Assembly: GCA_004553485.1 (NCBI GenBank) | Contig: SFLG01000074.1 | Span: forward strand, 1 to 7,306 | DNA: 7,306 bases | Reading direction: 5' to 3' | Source: Bacteroidales bacterium | GTDB lineage: Bacteria > Bacteroidota > Bacteroidia > Bacteroidales > Muribaculaceae | Part shown: positions 1-5,896 of the stretch, piece by piece | How positions within the stretch are numbered: position 1 is the stretch's first letter | How the letters are laid out: each line of letters opens with the position of its first letter | Made by a program: the position numbers and the translations under genes | The notes under the pieces: model-generated | What the model was told of the DNA's origin: nothing | Database searches by the model: none | The model's input: only the letters and a program-made list of their open reading frames with translations

Positions 1-1346
1 TCGTTGGGGATGTGGATGCGCTGGGGGCAGTGGGGCGTGCAATAGCCGCAGCCGATGCAGTGGTCGGCCTGGCGCACGCGCGGGATGCTGCGGTCGTAGC
101 CGACAAGGAAGGCACGGCGGGCGCTGCGATAGTTGGGGTCCCGGGTCGACTGTGGCACGTCGCCGTCGTTGACGCACTTGTTGTAGTGCATGAATATCCC
201 CGGGATGTTGAGGCCGAAGGGGCAGGGCATGCAGTATTTGCAGTTTGTGCAGGGGATGATGTCGCTGCCGGCGATGCGACGAGCTACCTCCTGCAGGAAT
301 TTCTGCTCGTCGGCGGTGAGGGGTTTGAGGGGCGAGAAGGTGCGGATATTCTCTTCGAGATGCGACATCTTCGCCATTCCGCTCAGCACCGTCAGGATGC
401 CGGGCAGACCTCCGGCAAAGCGGAAGGCCCACGCCGCGGCGCTCATCTTGGGCTCGCGCTCCTTGAAACTCTTGAAGATGCCGTCGGGGACGTTGGAGAG
501 GCGCCCGCCCAGCAGTGGCTCCATCACCACCGCCGGGATATTGCGCTTGGCAAGCTCGTTGTAGAGATACTCGGCGTTGGTGTTGCGCTCGTTGATTTCC
601 TTGGCGTGCTGCCAGTCGACGTAGTTGAGTTGGATCTGCACAAAGTCCCACTTGTATTTGTCGTGATTGGCAAGCAGATAGTCGAAGGCGCGGATGTCGC
701 CGTGGTACGAGAAGCCGAGGTTGCGTATGCGTCCGGCCTTGCGCTCCTCCAGCAGGAAGTCGAGCACGCCGTTGTTGATGTAGCGCTCGAACAACTCCTC
801 GTAACCGTCGCCGTCGCTGCCCATGCCGATGCCGTGCAGCAGGTAGTAGTCGATGTAGTCGACCTGCAGCTCCTTCATCGAGTCGTGGTACATCTGCACC
901 GAGGCCTCGTAGGTCCACGTCTCGCGGGCGAAGTTCGACAGTTTCGTGGCGACGTAGACCTTGTCGCGGGGCAGCTGTTTGAGGGCGATGCCCGTGGCGG
1001 CCTCCGACCGGCCCTTGCAGTAGGCCGGCGACGTGTCGTAGTAGTTGACGCCGTGGTCAAAGGCGTATTTTACCATGCGGTTCACCATCTCCTGGTCGAT
1101 GGCACCGCCTTCGCGGGCACTGCCGCCGGCCTGCGAGGGCAAGCGCATCATGCCAAAGCCCAACAGCGACACCTTGTCGCCGGTGGTGGGGTTGGTGCGG
1201 TAGGTCATCTCGCCCGCCGGCGCCTGGCCATCTTTTTTGCAGGATGTTATCGACGAAAGGCCGGTGACGGCCGCCGTGGCGAGGCCGAGGCGCTTCATAA
1301 AGTCGCGGCGCGAAATCACGTTCTTTGTTTTGTCCTTGTCTTTCAT
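1..1346 (-). CDS. Exported aldo/keto reductase with C-terminal 2x[4Fe-4S] domain (partial, C-terminus cut by window edge)
   Basis: Reading from the ATG at 1346-1344, 448 residues are visible before the window ends; by family comparison roughly 20-30 are missing. Residues 12-18 (SRRDFMK) are a twin-arginine motif followed by a short weakly hydrophobic stretch and ITSC with Cys36, so it is probably Tat-exported and perhaps lipid-anchored. A TIM-barrel aldo/keto reductase domain covers about 48-345, with the full catalytic tetrad Asp104, Tyr109, Lys135, His171. The NADP(H)-loop region (SGM at 322-324, EEN at 331-333) is kept. The C-terminal domain carries Cys366/369/372/375 and Cys430/433/436/440, two [4Fe-4S] motifs typical of the COG1453 group of reductases. 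The gene starts 14 bases after the polyferredoxin gene, so the two are co-transcribed. Substrate is unknown; the family assignment is firm, export and electron partner are inferred. Confidence 0.93.
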   Translation of the reverse strand, partial: MKDKDKTKNVISRRDFMKRLGLATAAVTGLSSITSCKKDGQAPAGEMTYRTNPTTGDKVSLLGFGMMRLPSQAGGSAREGGAIDQEMVNRMVKYAFDHGVNYYDTSPAYCKGRSEAATGIALKQLPRDKVYVATKLSNFARETWTYEASVQMYHDSMKELQVDYIDYYLLHGIGMGSDGDGYEELFERYINNGVLDFLLEERKAGRIRNLGFSYHGDIRAFDYLLANHDKYKWDFVQIQLNYVDWQHAKEINERNTNAEYLYNELAKRNIPAVVMEPLLGGRLSNVPDGIFKSFKEREPKMSAAAWAFRFAGGLPGILTVLSGMAKMSHLEENIRTFSPLKPLTADEQKFLQEVARRIAGSDIIPCTNCKYCMPCPFGLNIPGIFMHYNKCVNDGDVPQSTRDPNYRSARRAFLVGYDRSIPRVRQADHCIGCGYCTPHCPQRIHIPN

Positions 1347-1360
1347 TTCGGGCGCTTTTG

Positions 1361-2884
1361 TCAGATTGTGGTGTGGATTTCAAGGCCTTCGACGTGTATG
1401 GCGCTGAAGGGACGGGAGGGGCATAGCAGCTCGCACGTGCCGCAGCCTATGCACCGCTCGGGATTTACGGCCGGCACCTTTACCGCCGCGACGTCGTCGG
1501 GACGGTTTGGCACCATGATGATTGCTCCGGCGGGACAGTGGCGGGCGCAGTTGCCGCACTCGATGCCGTCGGTGAAGGGCAGGCAGTTCTTGGGCTCCCA
1601 TACGGCCACGCCAATCTGTATCGACGATTTCTCTTCGCGCGAGACGGGCGTAATGGCGCCGGCGGGGCATACCTCCGAGCATTTCACGCACCAGGGCGTG
1701 CAGGCGCCTCGCTCAAACGACATCACGGGCTGCATCATCGTCGACAGCTTTGTCGACGGCCTCAGCACCTGGTTGGGGCAGACGGTGACGCACAGCTGGC
1801 AGCCGGTGCAGTGTTGGGCCAGATGCTTGAGACTCAGCGCTCCGGCGGGGACAATCGGCGTCTTACGCTCGGGGGCCTTCTTGTCGACCACCACCGCCAG
1901 TCCGCCGTCTACTTTCTTCTCCTGCGCCTCGATGGCGGCGGTGACGGCGGTGAGGGCCGTCAGCGACAGGAAGGTGCGGCGGCTCTGGTCGATGCCCGTG
2001 CCGGCAGTTTCGGCTTTCTCGGCCGGTGCGGCGGCTGCCGACGGCTGTTTAGCAGGCAGGGGGCTGTGGAATTTATAGCTGATGGCGCTGTGGGTGCAGG
2101 CACCGATGCAGTCGAAGCAGGCGACGCAGCGGCTGTAGTCGATGACGTGGTTCTTGCCGTCGATGCAGGCAGCCTTGCACCGGTGCGTGCACACGCCGCA
2201 GCTGATGCACTTGTCGGTGTTGATGGTGAGGCGGAAAAGCGCGAATTTTGACAGGTAGCCCAGGACCGTGCCCACGGGGCAAATGCTGTTGCAGTAGGTG
2301 CGGCCGTTGCGCCAGGCCAGCCACCCGATAACGGCGAAGGTAAGGGCGGCGACGACGAGGGTGCCGATGCCTTTCATCCATACGTCAACGCTGTAGAAGG
2401 CGTAGCTGTCGTAGTGTGCGGCAATCAGTGCCAGCAGGTTGTTGCCCCAGAGGTAGAGGGGCTCAAAGAGGTTGCTGACGATGCGGCCGTACGAGCTGTA
2501 CGGCGCCAGCAGGGCCACGAACGAGCCTATGCCGGCGACGATGGCGATGACGAAAAGCGCCAGCACCGACAGGCGCAGCGCCCTCAGCTCGCGCGAGTAG
2601 CCGAAGCGGAATTTCTTGCCCTTGCGACGACCGCTCAGCCACGAAAAGACGTCCTGCATGACGCCCAACGGACAAATTACCGAGCAGTAGACGCGGCCCG
2701 CCACGAGGGTGAGCACGACAAGGGCGGCGACGATGGCGACGTTGCCGGCCATCAGCGCGGGCAGCAGCTGGACACGGGCCGTCCAGCCCAGCCAGGCGTG
2801 GATGGTGCCGGTGAAGTCGAGGAAGAGCGCTGTCACGCTAATCCAGAATATCACCGCCAGCGTAATTCTGATTTTTCTAAGCAT
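1361..2884 (-). CDS. NapH/NapG-like fused membrane polyferredoxin with internal Tat motif
   Basis: A 507-residue membrane Fe-S protein. About four helices (near 8-28, 43-62, 103-127, 172-192) alternate with two CxxxCP motifs (Cys67/Cys71 and Cys198/Cys202), the signature of the NapH quinol-dehydrogenase family; the basic loop 85-104 fits a cytoplasmic location. A first ferredoxin module follows (Cys226/229/232/236 and Cys253/256/259/263). After an Ala/Pro-rich linker comes SRRTFL (301-306) plus a mildly hydrophobic stretch to about 318, a twin-arginine motif in the middle of the protein. The remainder is NapG-like, with sixteen cysteines in four groups (359-369, 395-406, 434-450, 478-488), enough for four [4Fe-4S] clusters. 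It likely takes electrons from quinol and passes them to an extracytoplasmic partner, probably the reductase 14 bases downstream. The start ATG directly follows the tandem repeats. Names used for relatives include 4Fe-4S binding protein; no specific symbol is justified. Confidence 0.93.
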   Translation of the reverse strand: MLRKIRITLAVIFWISVTALFLDFTGTIHAWLGWTARVQLLPALMAGNVAIVAALVVLTLVAGRVYCSVICPLGVMQDVFSWLSGRRKGKKFRFGYSRELRALRLSVLALFVIAIVAGIGSFVALLAPYSSYGRIVSNLFEPLYLWGNNLLALIAAHYDSYAFYSVDVWMKGIGTLVVAALTFAVIGWLAWRNGRTYCNSICPVGTVLGYLSKFALFRLTINTDKCISCGVCTHRCKAACIDGKNHVIDYSRCVACFDCIGACTHSAISYKFHSPLPAKQPSAAAAPAEKAETAGTGIDQSRRTFLSLTALTAVTAAIEAQEKKVDGGLAVVVDKKAPERKTPIVPAGALSLKHLAQHCTGCQLCVTVCPNQVLRPSTKLSTMMQPVMSFERGACTPWCVKCSEVCPAGAITPVSREEKSSIQIGVAVWEPKNCLPFTDGIECGNCARHCPAGAIIMVPNRPDDVAAVKVPAVNPERCIGCGTCELLCPSRPFSAIHVEGLEIHTTI

Positions 2885-2927
2885 AATATGGATTTGTTCA
2901 GACTCATATGGATTTGTTCAGACTCAT
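2851..2927 (-). other. Two overlapping upstream mini-ORFs in the polyferredoxin leader
   Basis: The repeats create two ATG codons. The first (2927-2925) opens a 7-codon frame, MSLNKSI, whose TGA overlaps the second ATG (2907-2905) as ATGA. The second opens an 18-codon frame ending at 2851 inside the main gene, in a different frame from the main ATG at 2884-2882. Translation of these is not shown by the sequence; they may be by-products of the repeats. If translated, they would compete with, or be coupled to, the main start. Confidence 0.25.
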
Positions 2928-2945
2928 ATGGATTTGTTCGGGCTC
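2886..2945 (-). repeat. Three tandem 20-bp repeats in the 5' leader of the polyferredoxin gene
   Basis: The unit, read on the minus strand, is GAGTCTGAACAAATCCATAT. The copies are 2886-2905, 2906-2925 and 2926-2945. The first two are identical and the third differs at two bases. A CCATA remnant just upstream on the minus strand hints at an older partial unit. The last copy ends one base before the start codon of the polyferredoxin gene, so the array lies in the ribosome-binding region. Because 20 is not a multiple of three, each unit gained or lost shifts the frame of anything translated through it. Confidence 0.95.
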
Positions 2946-2966
2946 TATGGTACGGCCCAAAATCGC

Positions 2967-3002
2967 CGGAAGCCGTTTGTCGGTGAAAACAAACGGCTTC
3001 CG
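2967..3002 (-). promoter_or_regulatory. Leader hairpin, 14-bp perfect stem and 8-base loop
   Basis: Positions 2967-2980 (CGGAAGCCGTTTGT) are the exact reverse complement of 2989-3002, with an 8-base loop between. The hairpin lies between the predicted promoter and the tandem repeats, inside the predicted 5' leader. On the minus strand it is followed within a few bases by TTTT (GCGATTTTGG), a poor U-tract, so it could be an attenuator, a stability element or a protein-binding site. The stem is far longer than chance would give in 245 bases, so the structure itself is secure; the function is inferred. Confidence 0.75.
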
Positions 3003-3026
3003 CGGTCTTGCCGTATGATGTTTTTG

Positions 3027-3058
3027 CAAATTTATAACATCTGCGGCAAACGAACAAA
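3027..3058 (-). promoter_or_regulatory. Bacteroidota-type promoter for the redox gene pair
   Basis: On the minus strand TTTG at 3058-3055 is followed after 20 bases by TAAATTTG at 3034-3027. This matches the known Bacteroidota housekeeping consensus (TTTG at -33, 19-21 bases, TAnnTTTG at -7). Transcription would start near 3020 and give a leader of roughly 135 bases before the ATG at 2884, containing the hairpin and the tandem repeats. It is the only perfect match I found in either intergenic gap. Confidence 0.75.
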
Positions 3059-3078
3059 ATACATTTGGACTGATTTGC

Positions 3079-3125
3079 TGCCAATTTTACAGAAATTGGC
3101 AACCGGGCTGTCCGGCACCTGCCGG
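3079..3125 (-). terminator. Two inverted repeats after the lipoprotein gene, possible terminator
   Basis: Just past the lipoprotein stop codon lie a GC-rich hairpin (CCGGC 3112-3116 with GCCGG 3121-3125, 4-base loop) and then a 9-bp stem (3079-3087 with 3093-3101, 5-base loop, core GCCAATTT/AAATTGGC). Neither is followed by a clear U-tract on the minus strand, so intrinsic termination is uncertain. Their place between a stop codon and the next promoter suggests transcript-end or mRNA-stability elements. Confidence 0.35.
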
Positions 3126-3129
3126 GAGC

Positions 3130-4599
3130 TTACCGGGTCGGGTCGGCGGGCTCGGTGTAGACGTAGGCGCCGATGTCGGGGCGTGCGCCTCGGGGCAGGC
3201 CGTAGGCGTCGACGGCGGCCTCGGGCAGTGTCAGCGCCGGGTCGGCGGTGCCGATGGCGGGGCTTTCGGGCTTGAGGCGGTAGTCGAACAGGTAGTCCTC
3301 GCGCACGGTGTAGTACAGCGGGTCCTGGTCCCAGACGCAGGCGATGAAGTTGTTGTCGTCGGTACCTTTGCTCTTGAGCAGGCAGTTGCGCAGGAAAATC
3401 TGCGTGCCGGTGAGGTCGCCGTGGCTGATGTCGCTGCCCAGGCCGTAGACGATGCTGTTGGTGAACTGCGCCGAGGTGTAGGGGGTGCGCATGTCCTCGG
3501 GGGTGCCGGGGCCGCCGCCGTTGACGGGGCTGAGGTCGCTCTCCAGGCCTACGTGGTCAAACTGCAGGGCCGGGCCGGCGATGGCGGCGAAGAGGTAGTA
3601 GTTGGCAAAGGTGCAGTGGTTGAAGACGTGCTTGCCGCCCGAGAGGCGCACAAGGCCGTTGGCAGCCTCGCCAAACTCGCAGCCGGTGGCGGTGATGTCG
3701 GCATCGTAGACTTCGAGGACAAGGTCGCCCGAGTTGCGCAGGCGGCTGTTGCGCAGGGTCAGCTTGGGAGTGGGCTGCTCGCTGCCGTCGCCGCTGACGA
3801 TGACGCCGTACCAGGTGTTGCGCACTGTAGTGTGGGTGAGGATGTTGTCGTGCGACGAGGGGGTGAACTGCAGGCCCTCCCACTGGCGCGACATAAGGTC
3901 GAAGGTGACGTTGGTGATGACGTCGCCGGTGCGGTCGCCGCGAAGCTCGACGGGCTTCTTGAGGGTGCCTTCGGCACGCAGGCTGCCGCGCACAATCATG
4001 CTTGCGCCGTCATGGAAGCAGAGGCGAGCCCCGGCGGGCAGGGTGAGGGTGGCGTCGGGGGCGACGACGAGCGAGTCGAAAATCTGGTAGGGCTTGGTGG
4101 CGCTGAACTGCGTGTCGCTGTCTACGGTGAAGCCGCGCAGACGGGTGACGTCCTGGCCGGTGGCGGCGACGGTGACCTGGGTGAGCGTGCCGTTGGTTAC
4201 AAAGTCGACTTTGGCGCTGATGTCGATGGGCAGGTCGCTCTTGTTCTCGGGCAGGGTAGCCTCCACCATGACGAAAATCGAGTCTTTGGCTCGGATTTCG
4301 ACATCGCTGAAGCTGTTGCCGCTGATGCCGTCGACGTTGAGGCGGAACATCCCGGCATTTTCTCCCGATATATGGATGTCGCTGATTATGATGCCCTTGT
4401 CGTGGCGGTTGTATACGGTAAAGCGGTGTGTCGTTGTCACTTCGTCGGTGAAGACGGTGCCCATGTCGAGGGTGTCGACCGAGAATGTCGGCTGGGCCGC
4501 CGGCGACGTCGTCACGCCGTCCTCGATGCACGAAGTGGTGAGCGTCGCGCCGGCGAGCATGACGGCGACGATGAAGATAAGGTATTTCAGTTTGTCCAT
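3130..4599 (-). CDS. Probable lipoprotein with Ig-like domain and right-handed beta-helix
   Basis: 489 residues. The N-terminus (MDKLKYLIFIVAVMLAGATL) is a signal peptide leading to TTSC with Cys24, the likely lipidated cysteine; the lipobox is slightly off consensus (Thr at -3, Leu at -4). Residues about 38-150 look like an HYDIN/ASH-type Ig-like domain (LDMGTVF, FTVYNRHD, ISGENAGMF). From about 160 to 445 short beta strands with repeated N-rich turns (VRNTWYGV, LRNSRLRNSGD, FNHCTFANYY, LRNCLLKS) point to a pectin-lyase-like right-handed beta-helix. The tail (YRLKPESPAIGTADP, then PDIGAYVY at 474-481) is the cap motif common in Bacteroidales beta-helix proteins. No catalytic residues of a polysaccharide lyase can be named with confidence, so binding, adhesion or glycan processing all remain open. 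It lies 142 bases after lpxB with no recognisable promoter of its own. The A-rich sequence before the ATG (CATAAAAATG) fits a Bacteroidota start. Confidence 0.85.
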   Translation of the reverse strand: MDKLKYLIFIVAVMLAGATLTTSCIEDGVTTSPAAQPTFSVDTLDMGTVFTDEVTTTHRFTVYNRHDKGIIISDIHISGENAGMFRLNVDGISGNSFSDVEIRAKDSIFVMVEATLPENKSDLPIDISAKVDFVTNGTLTQVTVAATGQDVTRLRGFTVDSDTQFSATKPYQIFDSLVVAPDATLTLPAGARLCFHDGASMIVRGSLRAEGTLKKPVELRGDRTGDVITNVTFDLMSRQWEGLQFTPSSHDNILTHTTVRNTWYGVIVSGDGSEQPTPKLTLRNSRLRNSGDLVLEVYDADITATGCEFGEAANGLVRLSGGKHVFNHCTFANYYLFAAIAGPALQFDHVGLESDLSPVNGGGPGTPEDMRTPYTSAQFTNSIVYGLGSDISHGDLTGTQIFLRNCLLKSKGTDDNNFIACVWDQDPLYYTVREDYLFDYRLKPESPAIGTADPALTLPEAAVDAYGLPRGARPDIGAYVYTEPADPTR

Positions 4600-4741
4600 T
4601 TTTATGCGTTTGATGTAACTGCCGGCGCACCGGCCGCAGCTGTGCCGGCGGTTTTGTGACCGGCTCTTACTAATAACGCACAGAAGGCTGTATTATTGCC
4701 CTTTGGGGACGTCCGCTGTTAGCCCTGGCTGTCGTCGGCTG
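4600..4741. other. Intergenic gap between lpxB and the lipoprotein gene
   Basis: 142 bases. I found no TTTG/TAnnTTTG promoter on the minus strand, no convincing terminator and no small gene. It contains a GC-rich structured stretch around 4620-4665 rich in GCCGGC and CCGG, and one copy of a 15-bp direct repeat next to the lpxB stop codon. Read-through from lpxB into the lipoprotein gene is possible. Confidence 0.6.
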
Positions 4742-4747
4742 TTAGCC
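4710..4747. repeat. 15-bp direct repeat at the lpxB stop codon
   Basis: CGTCCGCTGTTAGCC (4710-4724) and CGTCGGCTGTTAGCC (4733-4747) match at 14 of 15 positions, 23 bases apart. The second copy contains the lpxB stop codon (complement of 4742-4744). It looks like a small local duplication of the end of lpxB; no function is evident. Confidence 0.6.
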
Positions 4748-5887
4748 TTTGCGGGCGTGGCGGGCGTGCAGGTCGTCGACAATCAGGCGGGCGGTGTTTT
4801 CGGCGGCGTCGCCGTCGCCGAGGATGGCGCGCATCTCCTTGTAGTCGTCAAGCATTTTCTGCCGCTTTTTCGAGGTCAGCGCAGTCAGCGGCGACAGGGC
4901 TTCGGCCACTGCCACGGGGGTGCACTGGTGCAGCAGCTTTTCGGCAATGGCCTCGCGGCCGAGGATGAGGTTGGGCAGGGTGACGAAGTCGACCGAGAGC
5001 AGCCGTTGCATGATTTTGTAGCTCAGCTCCGACCCGTTGGCGCGGTAGCAGGCCACCTGGGGCACCCCGGCCAAGGCGGCCTCGAGGGTGGCGGTGCCGC
5101 TGGTGACGAGGGCGGCGCGGCAGACGGCGAGCAGGTTCATGGTGTCGCCGGTGACGACGGGGAAGTTGCCGAACTGGGCGTAGAACTCGGGCTCGATGCC
5201 GGGGGCGCCGGCAACGACGGCCTGGTACTGAACAAACGCGGCGGCGGCCTTGAGCATGACGGGCAGGTTGTTGCGGATTTCGCCGCGGCGGCTGCCGGGG
5301 AGCAGGGCTATTATGGGTCTCTGGCGCAGCTTGTGGCGGGAGGTGAACTCGTCGGCGTCGGGGGCGGCGGCGATTGCGGCGTCGATTTCGGCTATCGACG
5401 GGTTGCCGACGTAGGTGACATCCATGCCGTGGCGGCTGCGGTACCACTCGACCTCGAAGGGGAAGATGACGAACATCTTGTCTACCAGCTTTTTGATGGT
5501 CTTTACACGCCACTCTTTCCAGGCCCAGACTTTGGGCGAGATGTAGTAGTAGACGGGGATGCCGGCATTGTGCGCGGTGGCCGCTACCTTGAGGTTGAAG
5601 CTGGGGTAGTCGATGAGGATGAGGCAGTCGGGGCGGACTTTCTCGAGCACTTTGCGGGCGAGTTTGAGGTTGCGTCTTATCGAGCCGATGTTGCGGATGA
5701 CTTCGCTGAAGCCCATATAGGCCATGTCGCGGTAGTGCACGACGGGCTCGCGCCCGGCCTGGGCGGCCATGAGGTCGCCGCCGAGAAAGACAAACTGCGC
5801 CTCCGGGTCGTGACGGCGTATACTTGCCATCAGGTGCGAGGCGTGCAGGTCGCCGCTGGCCTCGCCGGCTATGAGCATGTAAACCAT
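4742..5887 (-). CDS. lpxB: Lipid-A-disaccharide synthase
   Basis: 381 residues, the usual length for LpxB. This GT19 glycosyltransferase joins UDP-2,3-diacylglucosamine and lipid X to form the tetraacyl disaccharide 1-phosphate of lipid A, acting at the cytoplasmic face of the inner membrane. Visible signatures are GEASGD (8-13) at the N-terminus, LIDYPSFN (91-98), SPKVWAWK (117-124), LLPGSRRGEI (195-204) and TSGTATLEAAL (262-272) followed by CYR (280-282). The ATG at 5887-5885 is chosen because MVYMLIAGEASGD fits the family N-terminus; Met4 is the alternative. It begins 9 bases after tadA and so is translated from the same message. Nothing is missing or broken. It implies a Gram-negative outer membrane. 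Confidence 0.97.
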   Translation of the reverse strand: MVYMLIAGEASGDLHASHLMASIRRHDPEAQFVFLGGDLMAAQAGREPVVHYRDMAYMGFSEVIRNIGSIRRNLKLARKVLEKVRPDCLILIDYPSFNLKVAATAHNAGIPVYYYISPKVWAWKEWRVKTIKKLVDKMFVIFPFEVEWYRSRHGMDVTYVGNPSIAEIDAAIAAAPDADEFTSRHKLRQRPIIALLPGSRRGEIRNNLPVMLKAAAAFVQYQAVVAGAPGIEPEFYAQFGNFPVVTGDTMNLLAVCRAALVTSGTATLEAALAGVPQVACYRANGSELSYKIMQRLLSVDFVTLPNLILGREAIAEKLLHQCTPVAVAEALSPLTALTSKKRQKMLDDYKEMRAILGDGDAAENTARLIVDDLHARHARKG

Positions 5888-5896
5888 TGGGAGTCT

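Noticed and set aside
12..2078. 688-codon open frame on the plus strand
   Set aside because: It is antisense to the reductase and polyferredoxin genes, both of which have clear family motifs. The translation is low in complexity (V/A/G/H-rich) without a recognisable domain. Long antisense frames are expected where GC-rich minus-strand genes rarely use codons whose complement is a stop.
2886..2945. Tandem repeats as a CRISPR array
   Set aside because: The 20-bp units are directly adjacent with no spacers, there are only three, and no cas genes are present.
2851..3102. 83-codon minus-strand frame spanning the promoter, hairpin and repeats
   Set aside because: It begins upstream of the predicted promoter, runs through the hairpin and repeats and ends inside the next gene. 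Its sequence is the translation of regulatory DNA, not a protein family. Only the short mini-ORFs from the repeats are worth noting.
3421..4659. 412-codon open frame on the plus strand
   Set aside because: Antisense to the lipoprotein gene, which has a convincing signal peptide and fold motifs; same compositional artefact.
4618..4665. GC-rich stretch after lpxB as an intrinsic terminator
   Set aside because: GCCGGC elements can pair in several imperfect ways, but no single stable stem is followed by a U-tract on the minus strand.
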